Source of the DNA: Rhodoluna sp.
GTDB taxonomy: Bacteria > Actinomycetota > Actinomycetes > Actinomycetales > Microbacteriaceae
Length of the DNA stretch: 59,821 nucleotides
Direction: 5' to 3'
Assembly: GCA_030832605.1 (NCBI GenBank)
Contig: JAURIU010000003.1
Location: 1-59,821 of the forward strand
The notes under the pieces were generated by a model. The model did no database searches, had not been told where the DNA came from, and saw only the letters and a list, made by a program, of their open reading frames with translations. The translations under genes were made by a program, and so were the position numbers. The stretch's first letter is position 1; each line of letters starts with the position of its first letter. Shown in pieces: positions 28,441 to 35,951 of the stretch.

Positions 28441-31095
28441 CTAAATCGCCGCCTTGATGGCCGTTACCGCTTCGTCTAGCTTCGAGTTGTCGGTTCCTCC
28501 GCCTTGTGCAAAGTCATCTTTCCCTCCACCACCTCCACCGCCGAGAATTGATGCAGCGATTCGAACCAGAGCACCGGCCTTTAGACCTGCTGTGCGCGAT
28601 GCTTCGGTGGTCGCTGCTCCAATCAATGGCTTATCCAAAGATGTTGCCGTCACGATTACCAGCGCGCTCTCAGCGCTCACGCGATCACGGGCGTTGAATG
28701 CAAGGGTGCGAAGATCGTTGGAGTCTGAAACTTCCCCAAGTTGAATCTCGACTACTAGAGTGCCGTTAACGCTGGTTGCATTTGCGATTGCGGCCGGGAT
28801 AAGTTCGGCGAGGTTTGCAGACTGAAGTTGAGCCAAGCGTTTTTGTGCTGCTTTCAATTCATCAACCGTTGCAAAAATTCGTTCTTCGATTTGCTCTTTC
28901 GGAAGCTTGAGGCCTTCTGAAAGACGTGCGACCAGCGCGCGCTCAGCGTTCAACGACCGAATTGCTTCGATTCCAACGAACGCTTCGAGCCTTCTTGATC
29001 CGGAGCCAACCGAAGACTCGCCAATCACAGAAACTAGGCCGATCTGGGATGAACGACTCACGTGCGTGCCACCACAAAGCTCCCGCGACCATGGCCCGCC
29101 AATTTGTACCACACGTACCGACTCGTCGTAGGTTTCTCCAAACAGCGCCACGGCGCCCCACTCACGAGCATCCGGAAGGCTCATGAATTGAGCGCTCACT
29201 GCCAAGTCCCCACGAATCGCGAGGTTCGATACCTCTTCGATCTCTGACTTTGTAGCCGCAGAGAGAGCCTGCAGCCAAGAAAAGTCGAGCCTCATGTAAC
29301 CCGGCTTGTTATAAGAACCAGATTGAAGCGCTGTAGGGCCGAGTACTTGACGAAGGGCGGCGTGAACCACATGCGTAGCCGAGTGAGCTTGGCAGGCTCC
29401 CAAGCGCCATTCTTGATCAACGGCTGTTACGGCCTTGGAACCTACTGAGATTTCACCCGAGCGAACTAATGCCTTATGAGACACCAAGCCCTTCACGGGC
29501 TTCTGAACATCTAGCACCTCGAGTGAGAAGCCGTCGCCGTGGATGAACCCTGAGTCAGAATCCTGACCGCCAGATTCGGCGTACATAGAAGTTTGGTCTA
29601 ACACGACTTCAACGATGTCGCCCTGCTTGGCAGCTCTAATCGACGATCCGTCACTGATTAGCCCGAGCACCTTGGCTTGAGTCTCAAGTTCCTCATAGCC
29701 GGTGAACTTAGTCTCGCCGAGGGCACGGAATTCTGAATAAACAGACAGATCGGTACCGCCGAGTTTCTTCTCGCGAGCATCCGCCTTCGCTCTGTCTTTT
29801 TGCTCTTGCATTAGCGCCTTGAAGGCATCTCGGTCTAAACCGAGACCTTGCTCTTCGGCAATTTCTAGAGTCAAATCGATCGGGAATCCGTAGGTATCGT
29901 GCAGCAAGAATGCGGTGTCTGCGCTCAACTGCGATGCGCCAGAGTGCTTAGTTGCCTGAACTGCCTCATCAAGAACCACGCTTCCAGAAGTCAAAGTGCG
30001 TAAGAACGCCTCTTCTTCTGCTACCGCAGTTCGAACGATGCGCTCAAACTCGCCTTCAAGCTCTGGGTAAGACTCAACCATGGCGTTTTTTGAAGCTGTA
30101 AACAATTCGGTAAAGGTGGGGGCGTCAACTCCTAGCAAACGCATTGATCGCACGACGCGTCGCAAAAGTCGGCGCAGCACGTAACCGCGACCATCATTCG
30201 CCGGCGTAACACCGTCGCCAATCAGCATCAATGCTGATCGCACGTGATCGCCGACAACACGAAGGCGAACATCATCTTCGACGCTTGAGCCATATGTCTT
30301 TGAGGACAGCTTGGCAGCAAGATCTAGAACTGGTCTGACTTCGTCAATCTCGTAGAGATTCTCGACGCCTTGCATCAAGAAAGCTACTCGCTCGAGTCCC
30401 ATACCTGTGTCGATGTTCTTCTTAGGCAGTTCTCCGAGAATTGGGTAATCTTCTTTGCCGCCACCAGCGCCTCGCTCATACTGCATGAACACTAGGTTCC
30501 AAATTTCTATGTAGCGGTCTTCGTCTTCTTCGGGGCCGCCCTCTCGACCATAGGCTGGACCACGGTCGTAGTAGATCTCACTGCATGGTCCTGAAGGGCC
30601 CGGCTGACCCGTTGACCAGAAGTTGTCTGCCATTCCACGCTTTTGGATTCGTGCGAGAGGTATGTCTGCGACCTCGCGCCACATGTCAATCGATTCTTCA
30701 TCGTCTTTGTAAACGGTCACCCAAAGGTCTTGGGGGTCGAAGCCCAAACCGCCCTCATCTTGGCTAGAGGTTAGGAATTCCCAGGCAAAAGCAATGGCCT
30801 CTTTTTTGAAATAGTCGCCGAACGAGAAATTTCCGTTCATTTGAAAAAAGGTTCCGTGGCGGGTGGTCTTGCCGACCTCTTCGATGTCAAGGGTGCGCAC
30901 ACATTTTTGAACGCTGGTTGCCCTCTTGTACGGCGAAGGCACAAGACCGCTCATGTAAGGAATGAATGGAACCATGCCGGCAACGGTGAACAACAGCGTT
31001 GGATCTTCGCTGATTAGCGAAGCGGATGGAACGACAGTGTGACCTTTGCTTTCGAAGAAACTAAGCCAACGCCGTTTAATTTCGGCGGTCTTCAT
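28441..31095 (-). CDS. alaS: Alanyl-tRNA synthetase
   Basis: Charges tRNA-Ala and edits mischarged Ser and Gly. The 884-residue class II enzyme has HGTFFQMNGNFSFGDYFKKE near residues 80-99, followed by the catalytic and tRNA-recognition domains. The editing domain carries HSATHVVHAALRQVLG near 567 and CGGTHV near 668. The C-terminal DHHA1 domain has the glycine-rich stretch LGGGGGGGKDDFAQGGG near 855. All metal-binding His and Cys residues of the editing site are present. I see no T-box upstream. It is followed 4 bases later by ruvX. Confidence 0.97.
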   Translation of the reverse strand: MKTAEIKRRWLSFFESKGHTVVPSASLISEDPTLLFTVAGMVPFIPYMSGLVPSPYKRATSVQKCVRTLDIEEVGKTTRHGTFFQMNGNFSFGDYFKKEAIAFAWEFLTSSQDEGGLGFDPQDLWVTVYKDDEESIDMWREVADIPLARIQKRGMADNFWSTGQPGPSGPCSEIYYDRGPAYGREGGPEEDEDRYIEIWNLVFMQYERGAGGGKEDYPILGELPKKNIDTGMGLERVAFLMQGVENLYEIDEVRPVLDLAAKLSSKTYGSSVEDDVRLRVVGDHVRSALMLIGDGVTPANDGRGYVLRRLLRRVVRSMRLLGVDAPTFTELFTASKNAMVESYPELEGEFERIVRTAVAEEEAFLRTLTSGSVVLDEAVQATKHSGASQLSADTAFLLHDTYGFPIDLTLEIAEEQGLGLDRDAFKALMQEQKDRAKADAREKKLGGTDLSVYSEFRALGETKFTGYEELETQAKVLGLISDGSSIRAAKQGDIVEVVLDQTSMYAESGGQDSDSGFIHGDGFSLEVLDVQKPVKGLVSHKALVRSGEISVGSKAVTAVDQEWRLGACQAHSATHVVHAALRQVLGPTALQSGSYNKPGYMRLDFSWLQALSAATKSEIEEVSNLAIRGDLAVSAQFMSLPDAREWGAVALFGETYDESVRVVQIGGPWSRELCGGTHVSRSSQIGLVSVIGESSVGSGSRRLEAFVGIEAIRSLNAERALVARLSEGLKLPKEQIEERIFATVDELKAAQKRLAQLQSANLAELIPAAIANATSVNGTLVVEIQLGEVSDSNDLRTLAFNARDRVSAESALVIVTATSLDKPLIGAATTEASRTAGLKAGALVRIAASILGGGGGGGKDDFAQGGGTDNSKLDEAVTAIKAAI

Positions 31096-31097
31096 GG

Positions 31098-31349
31098 TTA
31101 CTTCGCTGCTGGCTTTCTAACTGAAGGTTTTCTGGCCGCTGTCTTGGCTGACGTTGGTTTTGGTTTGGCTGACGCAACAGGCTTCTCAGCATGAGTCTCT
31201 TCAAACCCGTCCATGAAGGCTCCGGCAAGTTCTTTGCCGCTCTTGATTAGGTCTTCGGCCACAGCCTTGGCAGCTGGGTTCTGTTCGATCTTGCGTGCGA
31301 TAACGATTCCGGCGGTCAAGCCAGTAATAAGCCAAAACATCTTTTTCAT
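31098..31349 (-). CDS. Small DUF6167-like protein upstream of alaS
   Basis: An 83-residue protein that starts with a short hydrophobic segment (FWLITGLTAGIVIA, residues 5-18), then a charged helix and a low-complexity Lys/Ala/Pro-rich tail (residues 55-83, with repeats like AKPKP and ARKP). It resembles the small actinobacterial proteins that sit between the DUF948 gene and alaS. The basic tail could bind nucleic acid or the inner membrane surface, but no function is known. The assignment to a family is by position and character only. Confidence 0.68.
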   Translation of the reverse strand: MKKMFWLITGLTAGIVIARKIEQNPAAKAVAEDLIKSGKELAGAFMDGFEETHAEKPVASAKPKPTSAKTAARKPSVRKPAAK

Positions 31350-31358
31350 CTTCGCGAC

Positions 31359-31706
31359 CTACTTCTTTCCTTTAAGTAACTTCGAAAGGCTGACGCCCAA
31401 ACCCGCAAGTTTCATGAGTGGCCCGCCCACGGCTTGCGTAAATACGGCACTGAGTGAGGCGATGTTTAGGCTTACTTCTTCGACATTGGTAGTGATGTTG
31501 TCGAGTTTCACGAGTTGCTTATTGGTTTCAGTGATTGTCTCGTTGAGGCCTGAGAGCAGCGGTTCAACACCCTCGGTCAACTCTTTGACAGAGTTAGAGA
31601 GTTCGTCAACAGTGCGACCCAGCTTTAGCAGTGGGACCGCAGCAGCCAACGCAAGAACCGCGAATGCAATGGCAGCAATTAGGGCTGCAATGTCACCGAT
31701 GCTCAT
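31359..31706 (-). CDS. DUF948 domain-containing membrane protein
   Basis: A 115-residue protein with one N-terminal transmembrane helix (residues 6-28) and a long amphipathic helical region with heptad-like spacing, VDELSNSVKELTEGVEPLL and onward, typical of DUF948. It probably exposes a coiled coil to the cytoplasm; the function is unknown. The ATG at 31706 follows a strong AGGAGG. It lies between rpsD and the small DUF6167-like protein, a conserved arrangement near alaS in actinobacteria. Confidence 0.8.
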   Translation of the reverse strand: MSIGDIAALIAAIAFAVLALAAAVPLLKLGRTVDELSNSVKELTEGVEPLLSGLNETITETNKQLVKLDNITTNVEEVSLNIASLSAVFTQAVGGPLMKLAGLGVSLSKLLKGKK

Positions 31707-31726
31707 CAGGCCTCCTCAAGAACTAA

Positions 31727-32356
31727 CTATCTCGCAGCGTAGTACTCAACCACAAGCTGCACTTCACAGGTCACAGGGACCTCTGCGCGCTTTGGTCGAC
31801 GAACTAGAGTCGCGTGAAGCCTGTCTAGCTGAACGTCAAGGTATCCAGGAACTGGAGGCAACACGTCTACGTGGCCGCCTGCAGCTGCAACCTGGAAAGG
31901 TTCCATGCCCTCGCTCTTGGCGTGAACATGTACCAGTTGACCTGGCTTTACGCGGAACGACGGGCGGTCGATGCGCTCACCATTTACAAGGATGTGGCGG
32001 TGAACAACCATCTGACGTGCTTGTGAAATGGTGCGAGCGAAGCCGGCACGAAGAACAAGTGCGTCGAGGCGCATTTCTAGAAGCTCAACTAGGTTTTCAC
32101 CGGTTAGGCCATCTGCGCGCTTTGCCTCACGGAAAACGTTGCGAAGCTGAGCCTCGCGAATTCCGTACTGTGCGCGTAAACGCTGTTTCTCGCGAAGACG
32201 AACGGCGTAGTCGCTGTCTGCCTTGCGCTTGGTGCGACCATGCTCACCTGGAGCGTATGGACGCTTCTCTAGGTATTTGGCGGCCTTTGGTGTTAAAGCT
32301 AGACCAAGAGCTCGCGACAAGCGAGTCTTGCTTCGGGTACGTGATGTCTTAGACAC
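31727..32356 (-). CDS. rpsD: 30S ribosomal protein S4
   Basis: Primary 16S rRNA-binding protein that nucleates assembly of the 30S body. The 209-residue protein has the N-terminal S4 domain without zinc-binding cysteines (the C-minus form), RPYAPGEHGR near residues 31-40 and the S4 RNA-binding fold near 98-160 with RLDALVLRAGFARTISQARQ and HRHILVNGERIDRPSFRVKPG. The GTG start at 32356 follows AAAGGACCAC. It is a stand-alone gene, not in an alpha operon, with a 179-base leader that may carry autoregulatory structure. Confidence 0.96.
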   Translation of the reverse strand: MSKTSRTRSKTRLSRALGLALTPKAAKYLEKRPYAPGEHGRTKRKADSDYAVRLREKQRLRAQYGIREAQLRNVFREAKRADGLTGENLVELLEMRLDALVLRAGFARTISQARQMVVHRHILVNGERIDRPSFRVKPGQLVHVHAKSEGMEPFQVAAAGGHVDVLPPVPGYLDVQLDRLHATLVRRPKRAEVPVTCEVQLVVEYYAAR

Positions 32357-32535
32357 GTGGTCCTTTCAAAAAGTGTTCATAGCGGTCAAATGCTTTGAGT
32401 TAGAGACTCTCAATGCTTCAAGCCAACGACACCCCGGCTATTAGGTGTCTACCTATTTGGTTTTCTCACAGCCGCGATCAAAAACCAAGGTTGGCAACTT
32501 TGCAAGTTTAGCAGGACTCAACAGCAAAGTTCTAG
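32357..32535 (-). promoter_or_regulatory. rpsD promoter and leader region with hairpins
   Basis: This 179-base gap between rarA and rpsD contains no ORF that looks real. On the minus strand a possible -10 TAAACT lies near the rarA end. Downstream, GACACC and GGTGTC (32449-32428) form a 6-bp hairpin, and TTGAG/CTCAA a second small stem nearer the start codon. S4 represses its own synthesis in several bacteria through leader structures, so a regulatory role is plausible, but I do not recognise a defined leader family here. Confidence 0.35.
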
Positions 32536-33855
32536 TTATTTACCTCTGATTATCTTTCTCAGACGCATCCACAAAGGCGCTAATTCGGCTTCTTTACCGA
32601 GTTCCTTTGGTTTGTAAAAGCTAACTTCATCAGATTCATCGGGCAAGTATCTTTGTTCGACAACCCCACCAGGCGAATCGTGAGAATACTTGTAGCCGAC
32701 CCCGTGACCCTGACTTGCCGCATCTGCGTAGCCGGTACCGCGAAGATGCATGGGCACGGATGCTGCGCCATCGGTTCGCACGCGCTGAAGTGCCGAGTTA
32801 ATCGCCTGATAGGCGCTATTCGATTTCGGGGCGAGCGCAAGGTAAATGGTTGCTTGTGAGAGCGGAATCCGACCCTCGGGCATACCGATCAAGGCCACCG
32901 CTTGCATTGTTGAAACAGCCAGGTTCAAGGCTGTCGGGTCTGCCAGACCGACATCTTCAGAAGCCAGGATGATGAGTCTTCTCGCGATGAACTGTGGGTC
33001 TTCTCCCCCGTCAATCATGCGTGCCAAGTAAAACAAGGCTGCGTCGACATCCGAGCCCCGCACGGATTTAATGAATGCCGAGATTACGTCGTAATGGGCG
33101 TCACCAGCTCGGTCGTAAATGCTGGCCGTTCTCGATGTTGATGTTTCGACGTCAGCGAGTGTGATGCGAACGGTTTGCGCGACCGTATCGCGCTCATAAG
33201 CACAGGCACCACTGCTCTCGAGCACGGTAAGCGCTCGCCTAGCGTCTCCACCGCTTCGTTTAACGATCGCGCCGGCTGCATCGGCATCTAAGGTAGCTTC
33301 GCCCGCGTATCCCCTGGGGTCTTGCAATGCAGAAGTAAGCAATTGCATAACTTCTGTGTCGGTGAGAGGTGTCAGGCTGAGGGTTAAAGATCTAGATAGA
33401 AGAGGTTGAATAACAGCGAAGGCTGGGTTCTCGGTGGTTGCGGCTACCAGCTGTATGTCGCCGGACTCTACGGATGGCAAAAGCGAATCTTGCTGCGATT
33501 TTGTGAAGCGATGAATTTCGTCGAGGAACAGCACGGTTTTTGTTCCATATAAGGCGCTCTTCTTGGCCTCATCAACTATTTCACGCACCTCCTTGACGCC
33601 CGCCGAAATGGCGCTGAGTTGCTTGAACCCCACACCCCGGGTGCTTGCGATAAGTCGCGCGAGCGTTGTCTTACCTACACCCGGTGGCCCCCAGAGCACT
33701 AGACTGGTTGACCCTGCGTCTTTGCTCTCGATTAGACGACGTAATGGGGTTCCATCGGCGAGGATGTTGGCTTGGCCGAGCACATCTTCGATTCGCTCCG
33801 GTCGCATACGCGCCGCGAGGGGCATCGGACTAAGAAATCGTTCTCGGTTCACCAC
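32536..33855 (-). CDS. rarA: Replication-associated recombination protein A (RarA/MgsA)
   Basis: AAA+ ATPase of the clamp-loader/RuvB class that acts at stalled replication forks. The 439-residue protein has the N-terminal MRPERIEDVLGQ, Walker A WGPPGVGKTTLARLIA near residues 54-69, Walker B FLDEIHRFTKSQQD near 109-122, sensor 1 AATTENPAF near 138 and C-terminal helical and tetramerisation regions ending in KYSHDSPGG and QRYLPDE. The GTG start at 33855 appears leaderless, as TAAAGT lies 7 bases upstream and no Shine-Dalgarno is seen. Confidence 0.95.
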   Translation of the reverse strand: MVNRERFLSPMPLAARMRPERIEDVLGQANILADGTPLRRLIESKDAGSTSLVLWGPPGVGKTTLARLIASTRGVGFKQLSAISAGVKEVREIVDEAKKSALYGTKTVLFLDEIHRFTKSQQDSLLPSVESGDIQLVAATTENPAFAVIQPLLSRSLTLSLTPLTDTEVMQLLTSALQDPRGYAGEATLDADAAGAIVKRSGGDARRALTVLESSGACAYERDTVAQTVRITLADVETSTSRTASIYDRAGDAHYDVISAFIKSVRGSDVDAALFYLARMIDGGEDPQFIARRLIILASEDVGLADPTALNLAVSTMQAVALIGMPEGRIPLSQATIYLALAPKSNSAYQAINSALQRVRTDGAASVPMHLRGTGYADAASQGHGVGYKYSHDSPGGVVEQRYLPDESDEVSFYKPKELGKEAELAPLWMRLRKIIRGK

Positions 33856-33862
33856 ACTTGAA

Positions 33863-33868
33863 ACTTTA
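33863..33868 (-). promoter_or_regulatory. rarA: Candidate -10 element for a leaderless rarA transcript
   Basis: TAAAGT on the minus strand fits the actinobacterial -10 consensus TAnnnT and is followed by exactly 7 bases and then the GTG GTG start of rarA. No purine-rich ribosome site occurs in the gap. This geometry is typical of leaderless actinobacterial promoters. Confidence 0.5.
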
Positions 33869-33930
33869 TCTCTTGATGGTCTGCGCCCTTAGCTTGTATA
33901 GACTTGTTCAGGTTCTAAGACGGAGGAATT

Positions 33931-34704
33931 TTGGCCAAGCAAGACAAGCTATCAAAGGCAGCTGCCGAACGCATAAAAAATTACGAAGTGAAAACGATTG
34001 CCGAAAACGACACTCGCACCACTCGTAAAAAGGACAACCGCAACTCAATCTTGATTTCCTTGGTTGCAGTGGTTGTCGCCGTTGCGGCTCAGTTCGCCTA
34101 CTTCTCGGCCGGCCCGGGAAGCGTCACAGCTACGCCGTCAGCCAGTCCTTCGACGCAGCCAACTCCGAGTAAAACGGCAACAGCTCCTGACGCTGCTATT
34201 GCGGAGAACCGCGAATGGGCCGGTTCAATGACACTTAACGATACAAAGATGAATTTCATCGTCGATGGCAAGAATGCACCGAAGGCTGCTGCCAATTTCA
34301 TATCTCTGGTCAAATCCGGTTTCTTCGAGGGAATCACTTGTCACCGGCTCACGACAGCCGGAATTTACGTTCTGCAGTGCGGTGACCCTGATGGAACGGG
34401 TGCTGGAGGTCCAGGCTACGAATTCGGTCCAATCGAAAACGCTCCGGCCGATGACAACTACGGAGCCGGAGTTCTGGCGATGGCAAGACGTGGCGGGGAC
34501 GAAAACAGCCACGGCTCGCAATTCTTCATTGTCTACTCAAACTCCACCATTCCTAGCGACAAAGTTGGCGGCTACACGGTATTCGGCCGTCTAACCGACG
34601 GTCTACAGGGCGTTCTGAGCGTAGCCGCTCAGGGTGTCGCTGGCGGCGCATCCGATGGCAAGCCAGTTTCACCAGCAGTTCTAACCCGCCTCTCAGTCAA
34701 GTAA
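33931..34704 (+). CDS. Membrane-anchored cyclophilin-type peptidyl-prolyl isomerase
   Basis: Accelerates proline isomerisation in proteins outside the membrane. The 257-residue protein has a charged cytoplasmic N-terminus, one transmembrane helix near residues 39-58, a Ser/Thr/Pro-rich linker near 64-86 and a cyclophilin domain from about 95. The domain shows GFFEGITCHRL with the active-site Arg, GVLAMARRGGDENSHGSQFFI and GYTVFGRLTDGLQ. There is no lipobox Cys, so it is a transmembrane rather than lipoprotein form. The TTG start at 33931 follows CGGAGG. It is divergent from rarA and precedes the DUF349 gene. Confidence 0.9.
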   Translation: MAKQDKLSKAAAERIKNYEVKTIAENDTRTTRKKDNRNSILISLVAVVVAVAAQFAYFSAGPGSVTATPSASPSTQPTPSKTATAPDAAIAENREWAGSMTLNDTKMNFIVDGKNAPKAAANFISLVKSGFFEGITCHRLTTAGIYVLQCGDPDGTGAGGPGYEFGPIENAPADDNYGAGVLAMARRGGDENSHGSQFFIVYSNSTIPSDKVGGYTVFGRLTDGLQGVLSVAAQGVAGGASDGKPVSPAVLTRLSVK

Positions 34705-34721
34705 TCGACAGGAACAAACAG

Positions 34722-35951
34722 ATGAGCACGACACCATTCGGCCACGCAGACAGTGACGGTAACGTCTTCATCATTGAAGCTGGAATTGAGCGAAAAGTCG
34801 GGCAAATGCCCGGTAAGTCTGCCGAAGAAGCCCTTGCATTCTTCATGCGCAAGTTTGACGATCTAGCCACGCAGGTTCGCATCCTTGAGCAACGTGTCGC
34901 GTCAGGTGCAGATGTCGAGAGTGTCGAGAAATCGCATGCAAAGATCACGGCTGAACTCGTTGGTGCGAATGTTGTCGGTGACCTCGCTGCGCTTCAAGCA
35001 CGAGTTGCTGCTCTAGTGCCGGCGTTCGACAGCCTGCGCGAAGCGAAAAAGGCGGCCAATGCTGCCGCCTCGGTAGAGGCTCTTGCTAAACGCGAAGAAC
35101 TCGTGCTCAAGGCAGAGGCCCTCGCTAACAACGACCACACAAAAACCATTTGGAAAACCGCAAGCGTCGAGTTTGCAGCCCTTTTTGACGCTTGGCAGCT
35201 TGCTCAAAAAAGCGGCGCTCGCGTTGCTAAGGCAGAAGCCGATCCTCTATGGAAGAGATTCAGCAACGCACGAACCAAATTCGAGTCGGCCAAACGCGCT
35301 TTCTTTGCTCAGGCAGACGCTGCCAACAAAGAAGCAAAATCGAGAAAGATCGCCTTGGTTGAAGCGGCCGAGAAACTTGCTACCTCTTCAGACGACAAGT
35401 CGATGGAGTACCGCAAGCTCTTAGCCTCCTGGAAGGCATCTGGCAGATCAAATTCCAAAACCGACGACACTCTCTGGCTTCGTTTCAAGGCTGCCGGTGA
35501 CATTGTTTATCAGGCAAAGGCAGCCAAGAACGCCGAACTAGCTCAAGATTTCGCTGCGGCCAAGGAAGCCAAACTTGCCCTTTTAGAAGAGGCTAAAAAG
35601 ATCGACCCGGCGAAGAACTTAGCCGACGCAAAGCGCACTCTAGCTGATATCCAAAAACGTTGGGAAAAGGCAGGAAAGGTCGCCCGAGAAGACATTCGCA
35701 CACTAGAAGATGGCATAAAGGCTGTCGAGAAAAAGGTTCGCGAATTCGAAAACGATCAGTGGCGCAAGTCTGATCCAGCAACCAAGGCGAGAACAAATTC
35801 TGTGCTTGAGCAGTTAGAAACCTCGATTGCGAAGCTTGAGGCCGAGCTGAACGCTGCGCAAGCATCCAAGGATGCACGAAAGATTGAATCAGCAAAGCAA
35901 GCGCTCGAAGCTCGTAAGGCTTGGCTCGAAGTGGTTAAGGCTTCGGCCTAG
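34722..35951 (+). CDS. DUF349 domain-containing coiled-coil protein
   Basis: A 409-residue, highly charged, alanine-rich helical protein with several DUF349 repeats, each carrying a core like DPLWKRFSNARTKFESAK (near residue 170) or DTLWLRFKAAGDIVYQAK (near 248). No catalytic motifs, signal peptide or membrane segments are visible. Relatives include a possible DNA- or nucleoid-associated group, but the function is unsettled. It follows the cyclophilin by 17 bases and converges on rel, sharing the bases CTAG so that both stop codons overlap. The cyclophilin-DUF349-rel arrangement is conserved in actinobacteria. Confidence 0.85.
   Translation: MSTTPFGHADSDGNVFIIEAGIERKVGQMPGKSAEEALAFFMRKFDDLATQVRILEQRVASGADVESVEKSHAKITAELVGANVVGDLAALQARVAALVPAFDSLREAKKAANAAASVEALAKREELVLKAEALANNDHTKTIWKTASVEFAALFDAWQLAQKSGARVAKAEADPLWKRFSNARTKFESAKRAFFAQADAANKEAKSRKIALVEAAEKLATSSDDKSMEYRKLLASWKASGRSNSKTDDTLWLRFKAAGDIVYQAKAAKNAELAQDFAAAKEAKLALLEEAKKIDPAKNLADAKRTLADIQKRWEKAGKVAREDIRTLEDGIKAVEKKVREFENDQWRKSDPATKARTNSVLEQLETSIAKLEAELNAAQASKDARKIESAKQALEARKAWLEVVKASA

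Noticed and set aside
31213-32352. Long plus-strand ORF of 379 codons opposite rpsD and the DUF948 gene
   Set aside because: It is the antisense reading of three well-supported minus-strand genes, resembles no family and its composition reflects codon bias of S4 on the other strand.
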